Assembly: GCF_000482865.1 (NCBI RefSeq)
Contig: NZ_AXWW01000029.1
Coordinates: 45,750-109,749 of the forward strand
Reading direction: 5' to 3'
From: Actinokineospora inagensis DSM 44258
GTDB taxonomy: Bacteria > Actinomycetota > Actinomycetes > Mycobacteriales > Pseudonocardiaceae
Length of the DNA stretch: 64,000 nucleotides
A model generated the notes under the pieces. The model searched no databases, was not told where the DNA came from, and worked only from the letters and a program-made list of their open reading frames with translations. The position numbers and the translations under genes are program-made. How positions within the stretch are numbered: the stretch's first letter is position 1; the number at the start of each line of letters is the position of its first letter. Below are positions 53,863 through 63,890 of the stretch, in pieces.

Positions 53863-56487
53863 TCAGCCCGTGGGCAGGGCGGCCAGCCTGGCCTGCACGC
53901 GGGCGATCTCGGCGGCGGCAGCGTCCCGCCTAGTCTGGATCTTCGCGACGACGTCGGCCGGGGCCTTGTCGGTGAACTTCGGGTTGCCGAGCTTGGCCTC
54001 GCACTGCGCGAGTTCCTTCTCCGCGACCGTGAGGTCCTTGGTGAGCCGCTTCCGTTCCGCCGCGACGTCCACCGCGCCGGACAGGTCCAACTCGACGGTG
54101 ACGCTACCGCCCGCCAGAGCCACTTCCAGCGACGCTCCCGCGTTGAAGTCACCCTCCGGTGCGTTCAACCGGGCCAGGCTGGTCACCGAACCGATGTGCG
54201 CCGACAGCCCTACCTCGTCCACACCGGACAACCGCGCCGTCACCCGTTGGCCCGGTTTGACACCCTGGTCCGCGCGGAAACGTCGGATCTCGGTGATGAG
54301 CCGCTGCGCACCCTCTATGCGGGAAGCGGCACCAGCGTCCGGCGTGTGACCGGACACGGTAGGCCACTCGGCAACAACCAGGGATTCCTTGCCCGTCAAC
54401 GCCTTCCACAGCACCTCGGTGATGAACGGTGTAACCGGGTGCAAGAGCCGCAGCACCGTGTCGAGCACGTGACCCAGCACGGCGCGGGTGGCGTCCACGC
54501 GGCCATCGGCGATCTGGACCTTGGCGAGTTCCAGGTACCAGTCGCAGAAGAGGTCCCAGGTGAAGTGGTAGAGCGCGTCGCAGAGCTTCGCGAACTGGAA
54601 GCCCTCGAACAGCGTGTCCACTTCCGACACTAGGGCGTCAACGCGGTCGAGAATCCACCTGTCCGCGTCGGTCAGCTCATCGCGAGCCGGGACCGGGATG
54701 GCCGTCGTGGCGCCGTTCATGAGCGCGAACTTGCTCGCGTTCCACAGCTTCGTCCCGAAGTTGCGCGAGCCTGCCGCCCACTCTTCCGCCAACGCCATGT
54801 CGCTACCAGGGTTCGCCCCGCGCGCGAGGGTGAAGCGGGTCGCGTCGGCGCCGAAGCGGTCGAGCCAGTCAAGAGGGTCGATGACGTTGCCGCGCGACTT
54901 GGACATCTTCTTGCCCTGCGCGTCGCGGATGAGACCGTGCAGGTACACGTGGTCGAACGGCTGCTTACCGTCCATCGCATAGAGGCCGAACATCATCATC
55001 CGGGCGACCCAGAAGAAGAGGATGTCGTAGCCGGTCGACAACACACTCGTCGGATAGAACTTGGCGAGGTCGTCGGTGGCGGTAGGCCACCCGAGCGTCG
55101 ACACCGGCCACAGACCAGACGAGAACCACGTGTCGAGCACATCGGGGTCCTGGAACCAGCCCTCACCGGCGGGGGGCTCGTCGTCCGGCCCCACACACAC
55201 GACCTCGTCGTTCGGCCCGTACCAAACCGGGATGCGGTGGCCCCACCACAACTGACGCGAGATGGTCCAGTCGTGCATGTTGTCGACCCAGTCGAAGTAG
55301 CGCTTGGCCAACTCCGGCGGGTGCACCTGCGTCCTACCGTCGCGGACAGCGTCACCGGCCGCACGCGCCAGTGGCTCTACCTTCACCCACCACTGCAACG
55401 ACAACCGAGGCTCGACCACCGTGTCACAGCGGGAGCAGTGGCCAACCGAATGCAGGTACGGACGCTTCTCCGCGACAATCCGGCCCTCTTCGCGCAACGC
55501 GGCCACCACAGCCGGACGCGCCTCGAACCGGTCCAGGCCCTCGAATGGCCCCTTGGCGGTGATGTTGCCGCTGGTGTCCATGATCGTGAGCGACGGCAGG
55601 TCGTGCCTGCGGCCGATCTCGAAGTCGTTCGGGTCGTGCGCCGGGGTCACCTTGACCGCGCCGGTGCCGAACTCCGGGTCCACGTGCTCGTCGGCCACGA
55701 TCGGGATGCGCCTACCGGTCAGCGGTAGGACCACCTCCGTGCCGATGAGGTGGCGGTAACGCTCGTCGTCAGGGTGAACGGCGACGGCGGTGTCACCGAG
55801 CATCGTCTCCGCGCGCGTGGTGGCGACAACGATCGCGTTGTCACCGTCGCCGTAGCGGATGGAAACGAGCTCGCCCTCGTCCTCGGAGTGCTCCACCTCG
55901 ATGTCGCTCAACGCCGTACGGCAGCGCGGGCACCAGTTGATGATGCGCTCGGCGCGGTAAATGAGACCGTCGTCGAAGAGGAGCTTGAACACGGTTTGAA
56001 CGGCCTTGGACAGGCCCTCGTCCATCGTGAAGCGCTCGCGCGACCAGTCGACACCGTCGCCGAGGCGGCGCATCTGGTCGAGGATCTTGCCGCCGTACTC
56101 GGCCTTCCAGTCCCAGACCCGCTCGACGAACTTCTCCCGCCCCAGGTCGTGCCGGGACAGGCCCTCGCCCGCCAGTTGCCGTTCCACGACGTTCTGGGTG
56201 GCGATGCCCGCGTGGTCCATGCCGGGCAGCCACAGCACCTCGTAGCCCTGCATGCGGCGGCGGCGGGTGAGCGCGTCCATGACCGTGTGGTTGAGCGCGT
56301 GGCCCATGTGGAGGCTGCCCGTGACGTTCGGCGGGGGGAGCACGATCGTGAACGGGGGCTTCTCGCTGGCCGGGTCGGCGGTGAAGTAACCGGCGGCTAC
56401 CCAGCCCTCGTACAGCTCCGGCTCTACCGCGGCCGGCTCCCAGGCCGGGGGGAGGTCGGTGCCGCGCGGGGTGGGGGTGTCAGTCAC
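53863..56487 (-). CDS. valS: Valyl-tRNA synthetase (housekeeping type)
   Basis: An 874-residue class I synthetase. [20 protein letters not shown] is the HIGH region near residue 55, the editing domain carries [22 protein letters not shown], and [13 protein letters not shown] near 527 is the KMSKS loop. The C-terminal anticodon-binding and coiled-coil region ([20 protein letters not shown]) is complete. It occupies the mycobacterial position next to folC. It is divergent from a second, different valyl-tRNA synthetase, with 68 bases between starts. Confidence 0.97.
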   Translation of the reverse strand: MTDTPTPRGTDLPPAWEPAAVEPELYEGWVAAGYFTADPASEKPPFTIVLPPPNVTGSLHMGHALNHTVMDALTRRRRMQGYEVLWLPGMDHAGIATQNVVERQLAGEGLSRHDLGREKFVERVWDWKAEYGGKILDQMRRLGDGVDWSRERFTMDEGLSKAVQTVFKLLFDDGLIYRAERIINWCPRCRTALSDIEVEHSEDEGELVSIRYGDGDNAIVVATTRAETMLGDTAVAVHPDDERYRHLIGTEVVLPLTGRRIPIVADEHVDPEFGTGAVKVTPAHDPNDFEIGRRHDLPSLTIMDTSGNITAKGPFEGLDRFEARPAVVAALREEGRIVAEKRPYLHSVGHCSRCDTVVEPRLSLQWWVKVEPLARAAGDAVRDGRTQVHPPELAKRYFDWVDNMHDWTISRQLWWGHRIPVWYGPNDEVVCVGPDDEPPAGEGWFQDPDVLDTWFSSGLWPVSTLGWPTATDDLAKFYPTSVLSTGYDILFFWVARMMMFGLYAMDGKQPFDHVYLHGLIRDAQGKKMSKSRGNVIDPLDWLDRFGADATRFTLARGANPGSDMALAEEWAAGSRNFGTKLWNASKFALMNGATTAIPVPARDELTDADRWILDRVDALVSEVDTLFEGFQFAKLCDALYHFTWDLFCDWYLELAKVQIADGRVDATRAVLGHVLDTVLRLLHPVTPFITEVLWKALTGKESLVVAEWPTVSGHTPDAGAASRIEGAQRLITEIRRFRADQGVKPGQRVTARLSGVDEVGLSAHIGSVTSLARLNAPEGDFNAGASLEVALAGGSVTVELDLSGAVDVAAERKRLTKDLTVAEKELAQCEAKLGNPKFTDKAPADVVAKIQTRRDAAAAEIARVQARLAALPTG

Positions 56488-56555
56488 GGTGCGAGTCTAC
56501 GAAGGCCAGCGAAAACAGGTCGAACCGGGAGCGCGACGACCACTACCGTCCGTTC

Positions 56556-59012
56556 ATGGCGCACACACCCACGCCCCCGCAGCGCCCGTCCCTGGATGGG
56601 CTGGAATCGACCTGGTCGAAGCGGTGGGCCGAGGTAGGCGTATACGCGTTCCGCGGCGATAGGCCCCGCGAGGAGGTCTACTCGATAGACACACCGCCGC
56701 CGTCAGTGTCGGGAAGCCTGCACATCGGGCACGTGTTCTCGTACACGCACACAGACGTCATCGCGCGCTATCAACGCATGCGCGGCAAGGACGTGCTGTA
56801 CCCGATGGGCTTCGACGACAACGGTCTGCCTACCGAGCGCCGTGTGCAGATGGTGCACAACGTGCGGTGCGACCCATCGTTGCCCTACGACCCCGATTTC
56901 GCTCCTATGGGCAACCCAACCGCCATCTCGCGTCGCAATTTCGTCGAGCTGTGTGCGCGGCAGACCGCCGAGGACGAGCAGGCGTACGAGGCTCTATGGC
57001 GGCGGTTGGGCCTGTCCGTGGACTGGACCCGCACGTACACGACCATCGGTGAACGAGCGCGGCGGCTGTCACAGCGGTCGTTCTTGAGGCTGCTCGCGGC
57101 CGGTGAGGCGTACCAGGCCGAGGCGCCGACGCTGTGGGATGTCGGGTTCGGCACCGCGGTGGCCCAGGCCGAGGTGGAACACCGCCCGGTTAAAGGGGCC
57201 TGGCACACGCTCCGATTCGGCGACGACATCGAGATCGAGACGACGCGGCCGGAGCTGCTACCAGCCTGCGTCGCCCTCATCGCGCACCCCGACGACGAAC
57301 GCCACCGCTCTCTCGTGGGCTCTACCGTGCGCACGCCCGTGTTCGGTGTGCCCGTGCCGGTCTTGACGCACCCGGACGCGGACCCGGAGCGCGGTAGCGG
57401 TCTGGTGATGTGTTGCACCTTCGGCGACCTGACCGACGTGCGGTGGTGGCGCGAACTGGGCCTACCGGTGCGTTCCGTGATCGGACGTGACGGGCGTTTT
57501 CTCCCCGAGGCCCCGGACGGGGTGCCGCAGGAGCTGTACTCGACGCTGGCGGGCGCGACCGTCCACACGGCACGACAGCGGATGGTGGAGCTGCTCGGTG
57601 ACGCGTTGGTGGGTACGCCGAGGCCGGTGGAGCGTCCGGTGGCGTTCTTCGAGCGCGGTGACAAACCGCTCGAAATCGTCTCGGGACGGCAGTGGTTCAT
57701 CCGTGCATCGGCCTACCGGGAGGCCATGCTCGACAGGGGTAAGGAGCTGGATTGGCGTCCGGCGCACATGCGGTCCCGGTATGAGAGCTGGGTCGAAGGG
57801 CTCGCGGGTGACTGGTTGATCAGCCGTCAACGGTTCTTCGGGGTGCCGTTCCCCCTGTGGTACGCCGTTGACGCCAACGGCGAACCCGACCACGACAAGC
57901 CCATCCTGCCCGACACGCTGCCAGTCGACCCTGCCTCGGACACGCCCCCGGGCTACCGGCCCGATCAGCGCGACGCGCCTGGTGGGTTCACCGCAGACCC
58001 CGACGTCATGGACACGTGGGCCACGTCGTCCCTAACACCGTTGCTTGTGTGCGGCGCGGACGACGACCCTGACCTCTTCGCGCGCACGTATCCGATGGAT
58101 CTGCGGCCCCAGGCCCACGAGATCATCCGCACCTGGCTGTTCACCTCCGTGCTGCGCGCGCACGTCGAAACCGACTCGCTGCCGTGGCGCCGGACCGCCA
58201 TCTCCGGCTGGGTGGTGACTCCGGACCGGCGCAAACTGAGCAAGAAGTCCGGCAACGCCACCAGGCCGGACGCGCTGCTCGACACCTACGGCGCGGACGC
58301 GGTCAGGTATTGGGCCGTCTCCGCCCGACCTGGTGTGGACACCGTGTTCGACGAGACCAAGATGCGCGTGGGCCGCAGGCTCGCGACCAAGCTGCTCAAT
58401 GCCAGCCGCTTCGTCCTCGGCATCGGCCCAGGTGAGACCCCCACACACGGGTTGGACCAAGCGGTGCTGGCCGAGTTGGGCGCGGTGGTCGCCGACGCCA
58501 CGGCCGCCCTTGACGTCTGCGACTACACGGAGGCGTTGGAGCAGATCGAGCGGTTCTTCTGGTTCTGGTGCGATGACTACCTGGAACTGGTGAAGGACAG
58601 GGCCTACGAAGGCGATGACTCCGCCCGCGCCACGCTGCGGATAGGGCTGTCGACGCTCCAGCGTCTACTCGCCCCGTTCCTGCCTTACGCCGCCGAGGAG
58701 TCGTGGTCGTGGTGGCAAGAGGGCTCGATCCACACCAGCACCTGGCCTGCGGTCACTGGCAGTTACACCGGGGCGGAGATGCTGGCACCGGTAACGGCGG
58801 TGCTGTCCGCGATCCGGCGGGCCAAGTCGGAGGCGCGGAGATCAATGCGCTGGCCGGTGGCCGAGGTGCGGGTGGCGTGTTCGCCTTCGGCGGAACGCGC
58901 GCTGTGCGTCGCGACCGGTGACCTTCAGTCAGCGGGGACCGTTCGGACCCTCACTTACACCCGTTCGACTGATGGTGAGCTCGCCGTGGCCGTCACCCTT
59001 TCGCCGGAGTAG
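56556..59012 (+). CDS. Second valyl-tRNA synthetase (divergent type)
   Basis: An 818-residue class I synthetase clearly related to ValRS: SVSGSLHIGHVFSYTHTDVI with HIGH at 56-59, TTRPELLPACVALIAHPDDE in the editing domain, and GRQWFIRASAYREAML. It differs from the neighbouring valS throughout and lacks the C-terminal coiled coil. The KMSKS loop reads RRKLSKKSGNATRPDALLDT near 558, a variant. ATG 56556 is a clean start. It may be an inhibitor-resistant or stress copy. Both intact copies may charge tRNA-Val. Confidence 0.88.
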   Translation: MAHTPTPPQRPSLDGLESTWSKRWAEVGVYAFRGDRPREEVYSIDTPPPSVSGSLHIGHVFSYTHTDVIARYQRMRGKDVLYPMGFDDNGLPTERRVQMVHNVRCDPSLPYDPDFAPMGNPTAISRRNFVELCARQTAEDEQAYEALWRRLGLSVDWTRTYTTIGERARRLSQRSFLRLLAAGEAYQAEAPTLWDVGFGTAVAQAEVEHRPVKGAWHTLRFGDDIEIETTRPELLPACVALIAHPDDERHRSLVGSTVRTPVFGVPVPVLTHPDADPERGSGLVMCCTFGDLTDVRWWRELGLPVRSVIGRDGRFLPEAPDGVPQELYSTLAGATVHTARQRMVELLGDALVGTPRPVERPVAFFERGDKPLEIVSGRQWFIRASAYREAMLDRGKELDWRPAHMRSRYESWVEGLAGDWLISRQRFFGVPFPLWYAVDANGEPDHDKPILPDTLPVDPASDTPPGYRPDQRDAPGGFTADPDVMDTWATSSLTPLLVCGADDDPDLFARTYPMDLRPQAHEIIRTWLFTSVLRAHVETDSLPWRRTAISGWVVTPDRRKLSKKSGNATRPDALLDTYGADAVRYWAVSARPGVDTVFDETKMRVGRRLATKLLNASRFVLGIGPGETPTHGLDQAVLAELGAVVADATAALDVCDYTEALEQIERFFWFWCDDYLELVKDRAYEGDDSARATLRIGLSTLQRLLAPFLPYAAEESWSWWQEGSIHTSTWPAVTGSYTGAEMLAPVTAVLSAIRRAKSEARRSMRWPVAEVRVACSPSAERALCVATGDLQSAGTVRTLTYTRSTDGELAVAVTLSPE

Positions 59013-59310
59013 CGCCGTGACCTGCGCCACTCCCGACTCACCGGGACCGCACCGGTACGGAAGGGGGCGCACCCGCAGTGTCCCGTCGGCCGGGTGCTGA
59101 CCCCGGTCTGCGCCGATCGGGTGACACAGTGCGATCGCAGACCCGGCACAGTGACCGTTGGTCCGGCCTCGACGGCCGTTCACCGCAGCGTGGCGGGTCT
59201 CGCCCGAACCGTTGCTAACACGGGCTGTGGCCATATCGATGAGCTGTTCACCAGGCAGTCGACACCTCAACCGGACCGGTTCGCCGATCTGGAACGCCCT
59301 TGGGGGGCCG
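59013..59310. other. Intergenic region without a supported gene
   Basis: These 298 bases separate the second valyl-tRNA synthetase from a membrane-protein gene on the same strand. I find no coding frame with a ribosome site and no convincing hairpin or RNA motif. The promoter of the following gene should lie in its second half. Confidence 0.5.
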
Positions 59311-60279
59311 GTGGACCAACGTGAGTACGGCGATCACGCGGCGTTACAAGATGCCGTGTGGCGTCGGCGGGTGCGCGAGTCGGCGCGGGCCGACGTGAAG
59401 GCGATGTTGCGCGGGACGCGGCGTCGTCGGGTTGAGCGCTGGCTGGTGACGGCCATGGTGCTCGCCGCGACCGTCGCCGTCGTCATGCTGCTCGCCGGTG
59501 TCGGCGTCTTCAGCCGCGGCGGCAAGGCGGCCGCGCCCGGCGGCGGCAGCACCGACAGCAACGCGCTGACCGTGGTCGACATGGACCACCCCTTCGAGTT
59601 GACCCCGGCCGCCCAGTGGGCCGACGGGGCCGCGGGCATCGAGGTGCCGCCCGCGATGCAGGTGGGCGAGTTCAGCGCCGCCGAGGTCGCCGACGCGACC
59701 CACCGGGTCCGCGACGTGCTGGTCGCCAGCAGGCTCGACCAGGCGATGCTGCGCGACCACGACCCGTCGCGCTACCTCGCGCTGCTCGCCCCGGACAACG
59801 CCCGCCAACTGCGGCCGCTGTTCGGCACCGGCCGCGAGCAGCAGGCCCAGGCGCTGGTCAGCATGGTCGACAAGGGCACGACGCTGTCCAGGGCCGAACC
59901 CAAGGTCAAAGGCACCATGACTGTGTCGGCGGGCGGTCCGGGAGAGCTGGTCGTGCGCACGAACTACGTGTTCGCGTACGCGTTCACGGCGGACCCCGCG
60001 CAGCCGCCGGTCGACCCGATGAGCGTGGTCGTGGTGGTCCGCGCCGACATCCAGTACGTCCTGCTCAAGGGCACCCGCTGGACCGAGGCCAGCCAGGGCC
60101 TGTGGTACCGCGACGTCAACGGCTTCTTCTACTCGATCTCCTGCGACGCCTACCACAAGGGCTTCATCGCCCCGGCCTACCAGGACAAGTCGCAGAGCCA
60201 CTCGGCGCCGCGGCAGGACAAGACGACCTACTTCAACCCCGACGCCGCCGTCCCGGCCGAGAGCGGTTGTCCGAACTGA
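59311..60279 (+). CDS. Membrane-anchored protein of unknown function
   Basis: A 322-residue protein. A short arginine-rich cytosolic part is followed by one membrane helix at ~48-70 (LVTAMVLAATVAVVMLLAG), a Gly/Ser linker and a ~230-residue extracytoplasmic domain (VVVRADIQYVLLKGTRWTEA, LWYRDVNGFFYSISCDAYHK). GTG 59311 has GGGGGG just upstream. Two cysteines occur in the outer domain. I do not recognise it by name; similar single-pass proteins occur widely in actinobacteria. Confidence 0.75.
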   Translation: MDQREYGDHAALQDAVWRRRVRESARADVKAMLRGTRRRRVERWLVTAMVLAATVAVVMLLAGVGVFSRGGKAAAPGGGSTDSNALTVVDMDHPFELTPAAQWADGAAGIEVPPAMQVGEFSAAEVADATHRVRDVLVASRLDQAMLRDHDPSRYLALLAPDNARQLRPLFGTGREQQAQALVSMVDKGTTLSRAEPKVKGTMTVSAGGPGELVVRTNYVFAYAFTADPAQPPVDPMSVVVVVRADIQYVLLKGTRWTEASQGLWYRDVNGFFYSISCDAYHKGFIAPAYQDKSQSHSAPRQDKTTYFNPDAAVPAESGCPN

Positions 60280-60372
60280 CCAGTGGTCTAGACCGATAGA
60301 GTACAGATCCCCAGGTCAATGGCCTGTGGACAACTTTTTGCACTACTTGCGTTGGTGGACAACCATGGACAC

Positions 60373-62685
60373 ATGGTCAGCACACCGCCCGAACGGGATG
60401 TCGTCGAAGCCGAACTGGACGTCACGCCGCACAAGGAGTGGGCCGCCGGGATACCGGGGGTCGCCGTCTCCCTGCGGCGCGGGGTCGAGCAGATGGGCGC
60501 CGTCCGCACCGCGCGCACCCTCCGCCTGCTCAACCAGCGCGAGGGTTTCGACTGCCCCGGTTGCGCGTGGCCGGAGCCGCACGGGCACCGCAAGCTGGCC
60601 GAGTTCTGCGAGAACGGCGCCAAGGCGGTCGCGGAGGAGGCGACGCTGCGGCGGGTCGGTCCGGAGTTCTTCGCCACGCACTCCGTCGCCGCGCTGGCCG
60701 AGCGCACCGACTACTGGCTGGGTCAGCAGGGCCGCGTCACCCACCCGATGCTGCTGCGGGCAGGCGCCACCCACTACGAGCCGGTGAGCTGGGCAGACGC
60801 GTTCTCGCTGGTCGCCGATCGGCTGCGCGCGCTGGCCAGTCCGGACGAGGCGGTGTTCTACACGTCCGGGCGCACCAGCAACGAGGCCGCGTTCCTGTAC
60901 CAACTGCTGGTGCGCGCGTACGGCACCAACAACCTGCCGGACTGCTCGAACATGTGCCACGAGTCTTCCGGGGCGGCGCTGGCCGAGACAACCGGCATCG
61001 GCAAGGGATCGGTGACGCTGGCCGACATCACCAGTGCCGACCTGGTGGTGGTCGTCGGCCAGAACCCGGGCACGAACCACCCGCGGATGCTGAGCGCGTT
61101 GGAGGAGGCCAAGGGCAACGGGGCCAGGATCATCGCGGTGAACCCGTTGCCCGAGGCCGGGCTGATGCGGTTCAAGAACCCGCAGAACGTGCGCGGCGTG
61201 ATCGGCAAGGGCACCAAGCTGGCCGACGTGTTCTGCCAGATCAAGCTGGGCGGCGACCAGGCGCTGTTCCAGGCCATCGGGAACCTGCTGCTGCGGTGGG
61301 AGGCGGAACGCCCGGGAACGGTCGTCGACCGGGAGTTCGTCGACACGAGCAGCGAGGGGTTCGAGGAGTACGCGGCGCACGTCGGCGCGCTGGACTGGGC
61401 GCAGGTCGACGCCGCGACCGGGCTGTCCCGCGAGGAGATCGAGCGGGTCGCCCGGATGTTCGCCGAGTCGGAGCGGACGATCGTGTGCTGGGCGATGGGA
61501 CTGACCCAGCACAAGCACTCGGTGCCGACCATCCGCGAGATCGCCAACGTCGTGCTGCTGCGCGGGATGATCGGCAAACCGGGCGCGGGACTGTGCCCGG
61601 TGCGCGGGCACTCGAACGTGCAGGGCGACCGGACCATGGGCATCTGGGAGAAGATGCCGGAGAAGTTCATGGCCGCGCTGGAGACCGAGTTCGGGATCAC
61701 CGTGCCGCGCGAGCACGGGTACGACACGGTGCACGCGATCCGGGCGATGCGCGACGGTCACGCCAAGGTGTTCTTCGCCGTGGGCGGGAACTTCGTGTCC
61801 GCGACGCCGGACACAGCCGTCACCGAGGCCGCGCTGCGCCAGTGCGACCTCACGGTGCACGTGTCGACCAAGCTGAACCGGTCGCACGTCGTGCACGGCC
61901 AGACCGCCCTGATCCTGCCGACCCGCGGCCGCACCGAGCGGGACACGCAGGCGAGCGGCGACCAGTTCGTCACCGTCGAGGACTCGATGTCGGTCGTGCA
62001 CCGCTCCCGTGGCCGGTTGGAACCGGCCTCGTCTTCGCTGAAGTCCGAGGTCGAGATCATCTGCGGCCTGGCCGCGGCGCTGTTCGGTCCCGACCACCCG
62101 GTGCCGTGGTCGTCCTTCGCCGGCGACTACGACCTCATCCGGGATCGGATCTCCCGCGTCGTCCCCGGCTGCGCGGACTACAACGCGCGGGTCCGCCAGC
62201 CCGATGGTTTCGTGCTGCCGCACGCCCCGCGTGACTCGCGCGAGTTCACCGGCACCCGCAACAACAAGGCCGTCTTCACCGCCAACCCGCTCACCGTGCT
62301 GCGCGTCCCGCCGGGTCGCCTGCTCCTGCAGACCCTCCGCAGCCACGACCAGTACAACACCACCATCTACGGCCTCGATGACCGCTACCGCGGTATCAAG
62401 GACGCCCGGCGCGTCGTGTTGGTGAACCCCGCCGACATCACCGCCCTCGGTCTGGCCGACGGCCAACTCGTCACCCTCACCAGCGAGTGGCCCGACGACC
62501 CGACCGGCACCCCCGAACGCTCCGCCCCGCACTTCCGCGTCGTCGCCTACCCCACCGCCCAGGGTTGCGCCGCCGCCTACTTCCCGGAGGCCAATGCCCT
62601 CATCCCCCTCGACTCCACCGCCGACACCTCCAACACCCCCACCTCCAAGTCGATCGTCGTCCGCCTCGACCCGGAGCCGTTATGA
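60373..62685 (+). CDS. FdhF/YdeP family molybdopterin oxidoreductase
   Basis: A 770-residue cytosolic molybdoprotein of the YdeP branch. FDCPGCAWPEPHG near the start replaces the iron-sulfur motif of true formate dehydrogenases. The molybdenum-site cysteine is probably in DCSNMCHESSGAAL, and LVVVVGQNPGTNHPRML and CPVRGHSNVQGDRTMG bind the molybdopterin. The C-terminal domain (LLLQTLRSHDQYNTTIYGLD) is the dinucleotide-cofactor-binding barrel. ATG 60373 is chosen with no strong ribosome site. YdeP in E. coli is acid-stress related; the true substrate is unknown. An fdhD gene is not in the window. Confidence 0.9.
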   Translation: MVSTPPERDVVEAELDVTPHKEWAAGIPGVAVSLRRGVEQMGAVRTARTLRLLNQREGFDCPGCAWPEPHGHRKLAEFCENGAKAVAEEATLRRVGPEFFATHSVAALAERTDYWLGQQGRVTHPMLLRAGATHYEPVSWADAFSLVADRLRALASPDEAVFYTSGRTSNEAAFLYQLLVRAYGTNNLPDCSNMCHESSGAALAETTGIGKGSVTLADITSADLVVVVGQNPGTNHPRMLSALEEAKGNGARIIAVNPLPEAGLMRFKNPQNVRGVIGKGTKLADVFCQIKLGGDQALFQAIGNLLLRWEAERPGTVVDREFVDTSSEGFEEYAAHVGALDWAQVDAATGLSREEIERVARMFAESERTIVCWAMGLTQHKHSVPTIREIANVVLLRGMIGKPGAGLCPVRGHSNVQGDRTMGIWEKMPEKFMAALETEFGITVPREHGYDTVHAIRAMRDGHAKVFFAVGGNFVSATPDTAVTEAALRQCDLTVHVSTKLNRSHVVHGQTALILPTRGRTERDTQASGDQFVTVEDSMSVVHRSRGRLEPASSSLKSEVEIICGLAAALFGPDHPVPWSSFAGDYDLIRDRISRVVPGCADYNARVRQPDGFVLPHAPRDSREFTGTRNNKAVFTANPLTVLRVPPGRLLLQTLRSHDQYNTTIYGLDDRYRGIKDARRVVLVNPADITALGLADGQLVTLTSEWPDDPTGTPERSAPHFRVVAYPTAQGCAAAYFPEANALIPLDSTADTSNTPTSKSIVVRLDPEPL

Positions 62686-62825
62686 CCCCAGCCTCGGCAC
62701 GGAACAGGCAGCCCACCTGCCGGTTTCCACGCCCGTGTGAGCCCCGCCTCACCTAGGCATTCCGGGTGCCGCCACTACGTTGACACCTGACACACGGTCA
62801 TCCGATCGCCTTGAGGGAGCCCACC

Positions 62826-63071
62826 ATGTCCGCGCCGCAGACGCTCACCATGTACTCCACCACTTGGTGCGGCTACTGCCGCAGGCTGAAGCTGCAACTC
62901 GACGCCGAGGGCATCGAGTACGTGGAGGTCAACATCGAGGAAACCCCCTCCGCCGCCGACTTCGTCATGTCGGTGAACGGCGGGAACCAAACCGTGCCCA
63001 CCCTCCATTTCCCCAACGGATCAGCGCTGACCAACCCGTCACTGGCCGAGGTCAAGGCCCAACTCGTCTAA
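62826..63071 (+). CDS. Mycoredoxin (glutaredoxin-like)
   Basis: An 81-residue thioredoxin-fold protein. The active site is TTWCGYC, followed by RRLKLQLDAEGIEYVEVNIEE, the cis-Pro motif NQTVPTLHF, and NPSLAEVKAQL. Mrx1-type mycoredoxins reduce mixed disulfides with mycothiol, the actinobacterial thiol, so it supports the taxonomic guess. GAGGGAG lies 9 bases before ATG 62826. Confidence 0.9.
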   Translation: MSAPQTLTMYSTTWCGYCRRLKLQLDAEGIEYVEVNIEETPSAADFVMSVNGGNQTVPTLHFPNGSALTNPSLAEVKAQLV

Positions 63072-63890
63072 CCCAGACCACCCCACCCGGCAGCCAAAGC
63101 CGAGCGGCCGGCCAGTCACGCGGCCAACTGGCGGCAGCCAGTGGGCGGCAGCCGGTCGGTCGAGTGGCACGGCCGGTTGTGGCACGGCCGGCTGGCGGCC
63201 GGTCGGCGCGATCAGTTGGCGGCGCGGCAGCTAGCAGCCGGTCGACTGGACGACGCGATCAGGTGGTGGCCCAGTCGGCAGACTGGCGCAGTCGGCTGGC
63301 TGCGCCGTCAGGTGATGGCGCGGGTCGCTGGCGGCCTTGGCTGGGTGGCGCGATCCGCTGGCGGCGCGGCAGCTAGCAGCCGGTCGGCTAGGTGGCTCGG
63401 TCAGGTGGTGGAGCGGTCGGCAGGGGTGGCCCGATCGGCTGGCTGCGCAGTCAGGTGGTGGCGCGAGTCGCCAGCAGCCGGCCACTCAGGTGGCGCGGTC
63501 AGGTGGTGCGCGGTCATTCGTGGCGCGGACCGCTAGCGGCCGGTTGGCTGGGTGACGTGGGCGGATGAATGCACAGTCGAGCGGTGGCGCGGGTCGCTAG
63601 CAGCCAGTCAACTAGACGCGCGTGCAGGTGGTGGTTCGGTCGTTCGTGGCGCGGGTCGCTGGTGGCCGGGTGGCGGGATCGGCTCACGGCGCGGCAGCTA
63701 GCAGTAGGTCGACTAGATGGCGCGATCAGGTGGTGGCGCAGTCGGCAGGGTGGCGCGATCGGCTGACTGCGCAGTCGAGCGGAAACGCAAGTCGCTAGCG
63801 GCCGGCTAACTAGTGGCTCATGCAGGTGGTGGCTCGATCGTTCGTGGCGCGGGTCGCTGGCGGCCGGTCGGCCGGGTGGCGCGGTCGGCT
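63072..63890. repeat. Degenerate GC/GT-rich repeat region
   Basis: About 820 bases of non-coding, imperfectly repeated DNA follow mycoredoxin. Recurring blocks include GGCGCGGCAGCTAGCAGCC (near 63221 and 63364, and a variant near 63680) and GTGGCGCGGGTCGCT (near 63585, 63648 and 63845). The plus strand is enriched in G and T. Open frames exist but consist only of repeated residues, with no ribosome site. It looks like a decayed minisatellite leading into the regular array that follows. Confidence 0.85.

Noticed and set aside
63141..63766. Arg/Trp/Gly-rich open frames at the right edge
   Set aside because: They translate the degenerate repeats in arbitrary frames, have no ribosome site, and show repeated residues only because the DNA repeats.
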